DNA of 64,000 nucleotides from Sediminispirochaeta smaragdinae DSM 11293. Lineage in GTDB: Bacteria; Spirochaetota; Spirochaetia; DSM-16054; Sediminispirochaetaceae. The stretch spans positions 124,001-188,000 of the forward strand of contig NC_014364.1 of the NCBI RefSeq assembly GCF_000143985.1. The letters are read 5' to 3'. The position numbers and the translations under genes were made by a program. The notes beneath the pieces were generated by a model. The model was not told where the DNA came from, ran no database searches, and was given only the letters and a program-made list of their open reading frames with translations. This document shows, piece by piece, positions 9,153 to 16,832 of this stretch; within the stretch, counting starts at the first letter, position 1, and each line of letters starts with the position of its first letter.

Positions 9153-9295
9153 TGTTCCGAATCCTGGTGGTCTGTCTGCTCTTTTTTCGATAATATACTC
9201 GATTTAGTGCCGGTACTCGCTTTTTTCTGTGCTTTGTCCTCCAGGTGGCTGCAGGAAAAGGAATTACGTTCCTTCAATCACCAGGATTCGGAACA
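9153..9295. repeat. Miniature inverted-repeat element, copy 1 (143 bp)
   Basis: The ends are perfect 17-bp inverted repeats, TGTTCCGAATCCTGGTG at the left and its complement at the right. The outside bases are TA-G on the left and G-TA on the right. Copy 3 has the same length and an alignable interior. No ORF inside could make a transposase. It sits in the 9021-9392 gap between the esterase promoter region and the AraC gene; nothing else is evident in that gap. Confidence 0.82.
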
Positions 9296-9392
9296 GTAGG
9301 TATTGTTTATTAGCAGACATTCTCCCTATCTCTTTTGGCCTTGTCGTTGATTGTGTGTACTGAATTATATATAGATAGTAAGATGTCGTGCG

Positions 9393-10100
9393 ATGATAAA
9401 AATCCTACGATATTGTTCCGATCCTGTATGCGAGTTGAAATGGGGCTGGGGAGAACACGCTGTTAGAAAGCATGCTCATAGCCTCTGGTCTTTTAGCATT
9501 GTTTTGTCGGGCCGAACGCAGATTGCGCTTGGTAGAGATCGAGCGATCCTGTCGGCCGGCAGTTCCATTGCGATTCCAAGTGGGGTTGCTCATCTCTGTA
9601 CGCCGGAAAAGGAACCTCCTTTTACCTTTGCCGTTCTTTACTGTGACGAAAGGTGGTTGAAGACGTGTGGAGTTGATTCAGACCGTATCCTTTGGGGGCG
9701 GCTCGGTGCACAGGAGTTTCAGGAAATGCTGCATACATCGAAGGGAACTGAAGCTGGTAGGATGTTGGGATCCCTCTTGCAGCGCTTCGAAAGAATCCTG
9801 CCGGATGTGGATCGGCTTACCTTTCCCAAGAATGCAGATTCGGGGTTTGCCCCTGTTTCCATTAGGTCGACATCTGAGAACCGCTTCAAGGCGTATCGGC
9901 AATATGCTCAGCGTTATTCTTTAGGTCCCCATGCTGTTCGGCAGAATAGGCGTATCGAGTTGGCAAAAGCCGCCTTACGTACGGGGCTATCCGTTGCGGA
10001 AACAGCTGCAGCCTGCGAATTTTACGATCAAAGCCATTTTGTTAAAACCTTCCGCCTTTATACCGGCACCACCCCTTCATTATACAAAAAGGGCATATAG
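9393..10100 (+). CDS. AraC-family transcription regulator
   Basis: A 235-residue regulator with an N-terminal cupin-like sensor (RKHAHSLWSFSIVLSG, then AGSSIAIPSGVAHLCTPE). The C-terminal AraC domain carries two helix-turn-helices (LSVAETAAACEFYDQSHFVK is the second) and the signature end FRLYTGTTPSLYKKG. It lies 61 bases before a DUF2000 gene on the same strand, so it may control or be co-transcribed with it. The effector is unknown. Confidence 0.87.
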   Translation: MIKILRYCSDPVCELKWGWGEHAVRKHAHSLWSFSIVLSGRTQIALGRDRAILSAGSSIAIPSGVAHLCTPEKEPPFTFAVLYCDERWLKTCGVDSDRILWGRLGAQEFQEMLHTSKGTEAGRMLGSLLQRFERILPDVDRLTFPKNADSGFAPVSIRSTSENRFKAYRQYAQRYSLGPHAVRQNRRIELAKAALRTGLSVAETAAACEFYDQSHFVKTFRLYTGTTPSLYKKGI

Positions 10101-10161
10101 CGCACATTTTTACAAGCCAAAATTGCTGCTTTCTTCCATACTTTTCGGGTAAGGAGACCAT

Positions 10162-10563
10162 ATGAAAGCTGCCATCATTGTAGACACTGCTCTTCCCTTA
10201 GGCTTGATCGCTAATTCTGCTGCTGTACTTGGGGCCTCGCTTGGGGCATTGCATCCTGAAATTATCGGTGAGGACCTTGCCGACCTATCGGGGCGCAGAC
10301 ATGCGGGTATAACCGGCCTTCCAATTCCCATTCTTGGAGCAGATAAAGAACGACTTCGCAAGCTGGTAGACAGCGCGGAGCATGATGATGATATTGATTT
10401 TATTGCCTTTAACGATGTGGCACAACGATGCAAGAGCTATAAGGAGTATTCGGAATTATTGGCAACGGTCCCTTCGGATACACTTCGTTATCTTGCGCTT
10501 CTTGTTGTAGGAAAAAAACAAGCGGTTAACAGGCTTACCGGTTCTTTACCCTTGGCGAAGTGA
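10162..10563 (+). CDS. DUF2000 family protein
   Basis: A 133-residue soluble protein. The N-terminal VDTALPLGLIANSAAVLGAS and the central GITGLPIPILGADKERLR are hallmarks of DUF2000, a family with a peptidyl-tRNA-hydrolase-like fold and no established biochemical role. The start is clear (AAGGAG before ATG). DUF2000 genes are often found beside AraC-type regulators, as here. A 20-codon frame with a strong ribosome-binding site follows directly. Confidence 0.75.
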   Translation: MKAAIIVDTALPLGLIANSAAVLGASLGALHPEIIGEDLADLSGRRHAGITGLPIPILGADKERLRKLVDSAEHDDDIDFIAFNDVAQRCKSYKEYSELLATVPSDTLRYLALLVVGKKQAVNRLTGSLPLAK

Positions 10564-10589
10564 GGTGAAACTTCCATAAGGAGGGCCAT

Positions 10590-10652
10590 ATGCAGCTGCA
10601 GCCTGCTGTTTTTGAAGGTATGGGTTACTCATTATTTACCTTGTTGATATAG
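10590..10652 (+). CDS. Very short ORF (20 codons), possible decapitated gene start
   Basis: An ATG preceded by AAGGAGGGCCAT, the best ribosome-binding site nearby, opens a 20-residue frame that stops at 10650-10652 after overlapping the 3' end of the minus-strand regulator by 28 bases. It looks like the surviving start of a third gene of the AraC-DUF2000 unit whose body was lost, or a genuine small peptide. No family was recognised. Confidence 0.35.
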   Translation: MQLQPAVFEGMGYSLFTLLI

Positions 10653-11299
10653 CGATAGATAGTGGGTTCTGAACAGGCAAGTTGCTTCGCCGCCTCTTTT
10701 ACCGCTCCTTTTACCATGAAAATTCCTTTCTGATTAAGGATGTCGACGACGTGCAGACGATCATCCTGCGATAATCGATCCGAGGGAATACCGTTTTCAC
10801 TAAGATATTTGTCCAGTACACTACTAATTTCTTCGGCGGCTGAACCGTAAAAGCGTTCTTCCGCATTATCGACAATCGTACTGGAATCGTACGACGTATT
10901 CAGTTCTACGAGCTTATCCGGATGGCATAGCTTCAGTATATTTTCGCTTAACGCTTTATATCGTCTATCGTCGAAATTGATACAAAGAAGTCCTGCAATC
11001 TCATCTTTTTCATCCTTGATGAAAAGAGTGGAGGATCTTAAAATCCTTTGGTCCTTTGAAATGCCATTATAGTTTATCTTGTAATCTTCTTTTTTATACC
11101 GTTCTTCTGATATGACTTCGAGGCCAAAGTTCGTCATCGGCCCGCCGACGCTGCGATGGCTTACATGGCCATTTGCGATTGCCACAATGGAATTGATATG
11201 ATCGTCGACATCATGAAGAACCACCTCATAGTCCGGTCCCAAAGCTTTACCCAGAAATTCGACAATGATGCTGTACTGCTTTTTCATGGCATCGTTCAT
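10625..11299 (-). CDS. YheO/DauR-type transcription regulator (PAS_6 plus HTH_22)
   Basis: A 224-residue regulator. Residues about 5-120 match the YheO-like PAS domain (KALGPDYEVVLHDVDD, RSSTLFIKDEKDEIAGLLCI). The C-terminus is a helix-turn-helix (AAKQLACSEPTIYRYINKVN). Family members such as DauR sense amino-acid-type ligands. It sits at the 3' side of the tryptophanase operon in the same orientation, so it is a natural candidate regulator of that operon, by inference. A 14-bp hairpin at 11424-11459 separates them. Confidence 0.82.
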   Translation of the reverse strand: MNDAMKKQYSIIVEFLGKALGPDYEVVLHDVDDHINSIVAIANGHVSHRSVGGPMTNFGLEVISEERYKKEDYKINYNGISKDQRILRSSTLFIKDEKDEIAGLLCINFDDRRYKALSENILKLCHPDKLVELNTSYDSSTIVDNAEERFYGSAAEEISSVLDKYLSENGIPSDRLSQDDRLHVVDILNQKGIFMVKGAVKEAAKQLACSEPTIYRYINKVNNE

Positions 11300-11423
11300 A
11301 GTAGTGCCTGCTTTCTCTCATTCATTGTTTCTATGGAAGAATACTTTAATTCTACCATGCTGTTGGCGGAAGTACAACATGGCTAAAAATAAACGCTGTC
11401 GTTTTGGCGGGCACATGTTTTTT

Positions 11424-11459
11424 ACCTCTCTTTCCACTATGGACGGTGGAAAGAGAGGT
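11424..11459. terminator. 14-bp hairpin after the amino-acid transporter gene
   Basis: Perfect arms at 11424-11437 and 11446-11459 enclose an 8-base loop just downstream of the transporter stop. No U-tract follows on the minus strand, and T residues flank it on the other side. It may end the tryptophanase operon transcript or protect its 3' end. It also separates the operon from the regulator. Confidence 0.5.
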
Positions 11460-11465
11460 TATCGC

Positions 11466-12797
11466 TCAACCAATGCCGCCGTACAAAATACCAAGAATAT
11501 AAATAAGAATTGTAAAACCGCAGAACACATATTTTGTCATAGGTTCGAACCATCTGCCGATTTTCTTTTTGCGGCCTGTCTGGGCTTGCTGACGTGCGAA
11601 TCCCGGCCCGCAGACCCAGAAAAACATGATTCCGGAAAGCAATGCGCCTAGAGGTATAATATAAATTGATACAATATCCATCCATGTGCCCAACGTCGAC
11701 CCATTCTCCAGGATGAGCCCTGCACTTGCACTTATTATTGCGACAACGGCAATTGCCGTACCTCTTGATACCTTAAATCGTTGTTGGATTGCTTCGACTG
11801 GGGTTTCAAGCAGGTTCATAAGCGAGCTGATCCCGGCAAAGAGTACTGCAACGAAAAAAATGATGGAAAATAGGTAGCCCATCGGCATCATCTTGAAGAC
11901 ATTCGGCATGGTGATGAACATCAATGGAGGTCCTGCTGTCGGATCGAGGTGGAAGACAAAGACTGCGGGAAGAATTACGATCGCGGCAAGCAGCGCAGCA
12001 ATGGTATCGTAGAGGGCCACGTTTTTCGCGCAGCTGACGACATCTTCTGTATTCTTTAGATAGCTTCCGTACACTACCGTTCCGGATCCTGCAAGTGAAA
12101 GAGAGAAAAATGCCTGGCCGAGGGCGTATACCCAGGTTTTAGGTTTTGCAAGAAGTTCCCACTTAGGAATAAAAAGATACCTATAGCCTTCGATTGATCC
12201 GGGAAGCGTGAGGACTCGAATCGCTAGAAGAACAAAAAGAATGAAAAAGGTAGGCATCATGAATTTATTCACTTTTTCTATGCCTTTGGCAATTCCCATA
12301 AGCATAATTACAAAGGTTAAGGCCAGGCCGGTAAAATGCCAGCCGATACTTCCCAGCGGGCCTGCAATCTTGCCGAAATATGCGGCGCTGTCTGTTGTAT
12401 TGATCACGGCTCCGGTAATAGATCCCACTACAAAACGTAGTATCCAACCAACGACGACCGCGTAGCCAATGGCGATACCGAGGGAGCCTATGACCGGTAT
12501 AAGGCCCAAAAGCTCTCCGTGTTTTTTGCCTCTGCGTAGAAATGCCTTTTTGAAGGACCCCAATGGCCCTGTTCTCATTGCCCGACCGAAGGACATTTCT
12601 CCAATGACTCCCACCAGACCTATAACGATAATGGAAAGGCAGTAGGGTATGAGAAAAGCGGCTCCACCGAATTGCCCGATTCGGTAGGGAAACAGCCACA
12701 AATTTGCCATCCCGACGGCGGATCCGATACAGGCCAGAATAAAACCTATTCGTGTATTAAAGCTGTCACGGGTAATTTCTGCACTTTTGTCATCCAT
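11466..12797 (-). CDS. Sodium-dependent aromatic amino-acid transporter, NSS/SNF family (TnaT/Tyt1-like)
   Basis: A 443-residue inner-membrane symporter. TM1 carries the family signature RIGFILACIGSAVGMANLWLFPYR. About eleven hydrophobic segments follow, a length close to bacterial 11-TM members such as Tyt1. TnaT of Symbiobacterium (Trp) and Tyt1 of Fusobacterium (Tyr) are known aromatic amino-acid carriers of this family. It is preceded by AAGGAGAAAAGA and lies 73 bases after tnaA, so it very likely supplies tryptophan to that enzyme. Tyrosine cannot be excluded. Confidence 0.88.
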   Translation of the reverse strand: MDDKSAEITRDSFNTRIGFILACIGSAVGMANLWLFPYRIGQFGGAAFLIPYCLSIIVIGLVGVIGEMSFGRAMRTGPLGSFKKAFLRRGKKHGELLGLIPVIGSLGIAIGYAVVVGWILRFVVGSITGAVINTTDSAAYFGKIAGPLGSIGWHFTGLALTFVIMLMGIAKGIEKVNKFMMPTFFILFVLLAIRVLTLPGSIEGYRYLFIPKWELLAKPKTWVYALGQAFFSLSLAGSGTVVYGSYLKNTEDVVSCAKNVALYDTIAALLAAIVILPAVFVFHLDPTAGPPLMFITMPNVFKMMPMGYLFSIIFFVAVLFAGISSLMNLLETPVEAIQQRFKVSRGTAIAVVAIISASAGLILENGSTLGTWMDIVSIYIIPLGALLSGIMFFWVCGPGFARQQAQTGRKKKIGRWFEPMTKYVFCGFTILIYILGILYGGIG

Positions 12798-12870
12798 TCT
12801 TTTCTCCTTTTATTGTTTAAGAAGAAAGGCGGAACCGGAGCCTCCATTGAGAAAGCCCCGATTATTACTT

Positions 12871-14253
12871 TTATGTAAGAGGCTTAAGGCTTGCCTGAAA
12901 ATGTCGCAAGACAGGAGGTTCCCAGGTGATTTTGTAGCCTTTTACCCTATTTGCCCTCTTCTTTATCTCGATTAATGCTTCTGCCATTACGTCGATATGG
13001 GCCTGAGTGTAGACCCTTCTGGGAATGGCGAGTCTGGTGAACTCAAATTCCGCGTGAAGTTGTTTACCGGTATCGGGATCGTTGCCAAGCATGTACGAGC
13101 CTATGTCGCATGTTCGAATACCGGCCTCTTTGTAGAGTTCCACGGCAAGCGCCTGACCAGGGAACTCATAATAGGGAATATGGGGCAACAAGGCCTTTGC
13201 ATCTACAAAGATGCCGTGTCCCCCGGCCGGTGCCTGGTAGGTGATCCCCGCATCATCCAAGCGACTGGCGAGATATTCTATTTGCCCGATTCGGTAACGC
13301 AACTGATTTTCGTCGATTCCTTCGTAAAGGCCTATCGCAAGGCTTTCAAGATCCCGTCCCGAAAGACCTCCGTAGGTTATAAAGCCCTCGAACGATATGG
13401 TTCTCCCCTTGCAGGCCGAAAAAAGTTCGGCATCATCCTTTATACCAATAAGGCCTCCCATGTTTACAATGGCATCTTTTTTTGCACTCATGGTAAACAT
13501 ATCTGCATAGGAGAACATTTCATTGGTAATATCTTTAATCGAAGCATCACGATAACCATCTTCCCGCTTTTTGATGAAAAAGGCGTTTTCTGCAAAACGT
13601 GCTGCATCAATACAAAACTTGATATTATATTTCTTGCAAACCGATGCCGTTTCTCGGATGTTTTGCATCGATACCGGCTGCCCTCCTGCCGAATTGTTGG
13701 TAACGGTCATGACGACAAGCGCGACCTTTTCGGCTCCGTATTTTTTAATTAGTGATTCTAGCTTGTCAACGTCCATATTCCCTTTGAATGGTGCCCGTTT
13801 GGCAGGATCCATAGCATCGGAAACCACACAATCGATGGCCCTCGCTCCGGTAAGTTCGACGTGCGCTCTAGTTGTATCAAAATGCATGTTGGAAATCGAA
13901 AACTGGCCTTTTCCCATCAGAATGCCGAAAAGAACCTTTTCAGCTGCCCGCCCCTGATGGACCGGCTGGATGTATGCATAACCGGTGATATCCTGGGCTG
14001 CCTCGAGAAGTTTGTAATAGCTGGCACCGCCGGCATAGGCTTCGTCGCCTTTCATGACCCCGGCCCATTGTTCCTGACTCATTGCATTGGTACCGCTGTC
14101 GGTCAGTAGGTCGATATAGACATCTTTTCCTTTAAGATTGAAGAGGTTGTATTTTGCTTCAGCAATCCTTTGTTCCCGTTCTTCGGGGGTAAGCATCTTA
14201 ATTGTTTCAACCATTTTGATTCTAAACGGTTCTGGTAAATATGTTATTGCCAT
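12871..14253 (-). CDS. tnaA: Tryptophanase (PLP-dependent tryptophan indole-lyase)
   Basis: Cleaves L-tryptophan to indole, pyruvate and ammonia in the cytoplasm. The PLP lysine is the second Lys of MSAKKDA, and the cofactor site includes [24 protein letters not shown] and [13 protein letters not shown]. The related tyrosine phenol-lyase has Arg after the ME in its GVRSMERG motif and Phe in place of His near the end. Here the sites are CDIGSYMLG and RHFQASL, which fit tryptophanase. HQGRAAE replaces the usual HQGRGAE. I place the start at the second Met (GGAG six bases before ATG), giving about 460 residues. It lies between ridA and an NSS transporter. Confidence 0.9.
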   Translation of the reverse strand: MAITYLPEPFRIKMVETIKMLTPEEREQRIAEAKYNLFNLKGKDVYIDLLTDSGTNAMSQEQWAGVMKGDEAYAGGASYYKLLEAAQDITGYAYIQPVHQGRAAEKVLFGILMGKGQFSISNMHFDTTRAHVELTGARAIDCVVSDAMDPAKRAPFKGNMDVDKLESLIKKYGAEKVALVVMTVTNNSAGGQPVSMQNIRETASVCKKYNIKFCIDAARFAENAFFIKKREDGYRDASIKDITNEMFSYADMFTMSAKKDAIVNMGGLIGIKDDAELFSACKGRTISFEGFITYGGLSGRDLESLAIGLYEGIDENQLRYRIGQIEYLASRLDDAGITYQAPAGGHGIFVDAKALLPHIPYYEFPGQALAVELYKEAGIRTCDIGSYMLGNDPDTGKQLHAEFEFTRLAIPRRVYTQAHIDVMAEALIEIKKRANRVKGYKITWEPPVLRHFQASLKPLT

Positions 14254-14282
14254 AATGAACTCCAATGAAGATATGATGAAAA

Positions 14283-14666
14283 TTAGTTTTTAGCAGCAAT
14301 TGCTTCAATTTCTACCAAAGCATCTTTTGGTAATCGAGAAACTTCGACTGCAGAACGAGCGGGGACAGACTCTTGATCGAACATTTCCCGATATACTTCA
14401 TTCATGCTTGTGAAATTTTTCATGTCGCTTAAAAATACCGTTGTTTTCACGACCCGATCCAAATCGAGTCCTCGTGCCTGCAGTACCTGTTTTACATTCT
14501 CTACGGATTGTTGTGTTTGGCCCTTTATCTCGGCAGACGCAAAGCAACCAGTAGCGGGATTGATCGGAAGTTGTCCCGATACGAAGATTAGGGTATCGGT
14601 TTCAACGGCCTGAGAGTAAGGGCCTATTGCGGGCGGAGCTTTTTCGGTTACAATTCGTTTTATCAT
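14283..14666 (-). CDS. ridA: RidA-family enamine/imine deaminase
   Basis: A 127-residue RidA protein (YjgF/YER057c/UK114). Motifs include [20 protein letters not shown] at the N-terminus, the middle segment [20 protein letters not shown], and the C-terminal [24 protein letters not shown] with the Arg that binds the carboxylate. RidA hydrolyses 2-aminoacrylate and related enamines. Tryptophanase forms exactly this intermediate, so placing ridA first in the operon makes chemical sense. AGGAGG precedes the ATG. The stop lies about 30 bases before tnaA. Confidence 0.93.
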   Translation of the reverse strand: MIKRIVTEKAPPAIGPYSQAVETDTLIFVSGQLPINPATGCFASAEIKGQTQQSVENVKQVLQARGLDLDRVVKTTVFLSDMKNFTSMNEVYREMFDQESVPARSAVEVSRLPKDALVEIEAIAAKN

Positions 14667-14681
14667 ATAAATCCTCCTGTT

Positions 14682-14716
14682 GATAAAATTTTATCTCTAT
14701 AATATTTTTTTGTCAA
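14682..14716 (-). promoter_or_regulatory. Promoter and palindromic operator of the ridA-tnaA operon
   Basis: On the minus strand TTGACA (14716-14711) is followed after 17 bases by TAAAAT (14693-14688), a near-consensus sigma-70 promoter 22 bases before the ridA ATG. The -10 box lies inside the perfect 14-bp palindrome GATAAAATTTTATC (14682-14695). A repressor bound there would block the promoter. Which regulator binds is unknown; the YheO-type protein is one candidate. Confidence 0.65.
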
Positions 14717-14845
14717 ATTAATAATAGAAAATTATCAAATTGAGTATATAATGTATGAATCTTGTGCATATAAATGCTGTTTTTGATTTTTGTGATAAAA
14801 ATTTATTGTATTGCTTATTGTCCTACTATTGTTCCGCCCGTTTGT

Positions 14846-16063
14846 CTATGCAGCGCAATTTCTCCTGTTTGTGCATTCTCTCTGTCCGGGGGAAGCCTTC
14901 TTTGTTGCGGCTTCATCCCAAATGGTTTGTATTGCATGTAGAAATATTTCCGCACTGCGTTGGTCTTGGCCACTTTCTTCTGCTACTATGTCTGGCGGGG
15001 GGAGGTTGCCATTTCTGGTACGGTAATACACTACCCTTTCAAGGCAGTGAAGCGGGGCTGTGTCCTGTTCATCGGCAAGGAACGTTGCATCAAAACTCAT
15101 CCAGTACGGTTGAACCTTGAAAAGCTGAAAAACTGCATATTGCATGGCACTGCTTACCGCTTGCTGGGGTTTTTCCGGGAATTCCACAGAGGAAAGAAGA
15201 GCAAAACGTGCTTTACGGTATCCTTCGAGGGTAAACGTTGCCAGCGTGAGTGAGTGGTCTTTTTTATCCAGATAAAGAGTCGGTGGATTCGTTACAAGAT
15301 TGCCGCCAAGACAAATCCGAAGATACCTGTCGTTTTCTATTATTTGGCGCTTGCATCGACATTGATCAATAAGGCATTTGATATCAGATGATAGCGTGAG
15401 TTGTGAGGAACAGGCTCTGGCAATTTCTCCGTGAAAAAGCGTTTGGGGAAGTTTAGAAAATTCTCTGAGCAATAGAAAAGGCAGAGGAGAAGCAATAATC
15501 GCACTTTCTATTCCCTTTTCTTCATATTCCCGGCATGCCGCGGTACGGGCAAAAAAACGGATGTCGCCTTCGAAAAAAGAATCGAGTAGTACGACTTCAC
15601 CCCAGCTCTGGAAACATGCGCCGTTGAAAAAAAGAAGCCCTAACATACAGCCTCCTCCCTCTCTCGCTTTTGCTTCCGCCGGTTTGCTGAAAAGCATTTC
15701 GTGGGAGTCCCGTATTTTGGCTATAAGGAAACCATCTCCCACTATTTTTTCCACTTCAAAGATGGTATAAAACCATGGATACGTAGTAAAATGCTCAAGT
15801 ACAGCCTTTATGTTGAGGTCGACTTTAGGTGCGATGCGCCTTGCAAAAGCCCTGGTAGATTCTGGATCCGTCAAAATGCTTCCTACTCTTGCGGTCTGAA
15901 ATACCCTTCTTTTTGTTTCTCCAGAAAAAGGCCCTGCGGCAAGGGAAAAACGCCTCCATTCACGGTCGATATCCTCACTTGTGGTCATAAGGTCGGCCAG
16001 GACCTCCAGAGCCGTTTGCATGTAGTATACACGGGCGGCGAATACTGTTTGAGTTGTTTCCAT
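14846..16063 (-). CDS. Protein of unknown function, 405 residues
   Basis: I do not recognise a family. The protein has no signal peptide and no clear membrane segment, and looks cytoplasmic and mixed alpha/beta. The N-terminal third is helical and charged (SEDIDREWRRFSLAAGPFSG). The middle has glycine/cysteine-rich strands (REGGGCMLGLLFF). A cysteine cluster (LIDQCRCKR) occurs around residue 245. A Thr/Leu-rich strand TLATFTLEGYRKARFALLSS follows. The C-terminus is Arg/Cys-rich. It reads continuously with normal local codon use and has GGAGAGC before the ATG, so it is probably a real gene. It stands alone between ridA and dcd. Confidence 0.6.
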   Translation of the reverse strand: METTQTVFAARVYYMQTALEVLADLMTTSEDIDREWRRFSLAAGPFSGETKRRVFQTARVGSILTDPESTRAFARRIAPKVDLNIKAVLEHFTTYPWFYTIFEVEKIVGDGFLIAKIRDSHEMLFSKPAEAKAREGGGCMLGLLFFNGACFQSWGEVVLLDSFFEGDIRFFARTAACREYEEKGIESAIIASPLPFLLLREFSKLPQTLFHGEIARACSSQLTLSSDIKCLIDQCRCKRQIIENDRYLRICLGGNLVTNPPTLYLDKKDHSLTLATFTLEGYRKARFALLSSVEFPEKPQQAVSSAMQYAVFQLFKVQPYWMSFDATFLADEQDTAPLHCLERVVYYRTRNGNLPPPDIVAEESGQDQRSAEIFLHAIQTIWDEAATKKASPGQRECTNRRNCAA

Positions 16064-16156
16064 GATATGCTCTCCTTTTTTCGTCTATGATAAATAAAGC
16101 GAAAAAAAGCATGGATGATTGCATTAAGGAAAATTATTGAGAGATTTTTCTGATAG

Positions 16157-16226
16157 TGTCCGGAATCCTGGTGGTAATAAGAGGATACCTTTCGATTGGA
16201 CCTACGAATCACCAGGATTCGGAACA
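16157..16226. repeat. Miniature inverted-repeat element, copy 2 (70 bp, internally deleted)
   Basis: The right end (16210-16226) is identical to copies 1 and 3. The left end (16157-16174) has two mismatches. The interior is shorter than in the 143-bp copies. TA-G precedes the left end; the right flank is G-TG rather than G-TA. The right end runs into the dcd reading frame and supplies its last codons and stop. Confidence 0.75.
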
Positions 16227-16744
16227 GTGCCGAAATCCTTAAAAAGCTGGCTTGTCTGAATACCGCTATTTGCCTGATATTTACCGTCTGTATATTCGAC
16301 ATGATCTTCGGAAATCTGGTGATAGTAGATCTGACAAATCTCAACTGCGGGATAAATGACAATGGGTTGAACACAGAAAATTTCCAGTGTCCAATATCCC
16401 CGAAATCCGACATCACCGAAGCCTGCCGTGACATGGATGAACAGTCCCAGCCTTCCAACGGAAGAGCGCCCCTCAAGCATGGGGACAGCATGATGGGTTT
16501 CGGTATATTCGATGGTCCTTCCAAGGTATAACCTGCCAGGCTCCAGGGTAAGACCTTCCTGCGGAATGGTTATTTCGTCTGCAGGGTTATCACGCTTCAT
16601 ATCTAAAAGGCGATCTCGATAGACCACCAATTTGTTATGAAGCCGGAGATTGTAGCTATTCGGATTCAGCTGTCCTTCATTGTATGGTTCAATGATGATG
16701 TGCTTTCCGAGCTTTTTTTTGATTTCGTTTCCCGAGAGAATCAT
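16202..16744 (-). CDS. dcd: dCTP deaminase
   Basis: Deaminates dCTP to dUTP (some family members continue to dUMP) for thymidylate synthesis. The 180-residue sequence shows the Dcd/dUTPase beta-fold marks QLNPNSYNLRLHN, the catalytic MLEGRSSVGRLGLFIHVTAGFGD (Glu in EGRSS), and the C-terminal GIQTSQLFKDF. Family proteins normally end a residue or two after KDF. Here GTVPNPGDS follows, encoded by the end of repeat copy 2. The core is complete, so the enzyme is probably active. No strong ribosome-binding site is visible. Confidence 0.92.
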   Translation of the reverse strand: MILSGNEIKKKLGKHIIIEPYNEGQLNPNSYNLRLHNKLVVYRDRLLDMKRDNPADEITIPQEGLTLEPGRLYLGRTIEYTETHHAVPMLEGRSSVGRLGLFIHVTAGFGDVGFRGYWTLEIFCVQPIVIYPAVEICQIYYHQISEDHVEYTDGKYQANSGIQTSQLFKDFGTVPNPGDS

Positions 16745-16832
16745 GTTGGCAGTGTAGCCGGATATGCTTTCGAGTACAAGCAGGAAATCTGCTCTTGCCG
16801 GCTGAGCTCTTTGTTGGTAGTTTTGAGGTATA

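Noticed and set aside
12871-14253. Tyrosine phenol-lyase instead of tryptophanase
   Set aside because: The Arg and Phe positions that mark tyrosine phenol-lyase are Ile and His here, as in tryptophanase.
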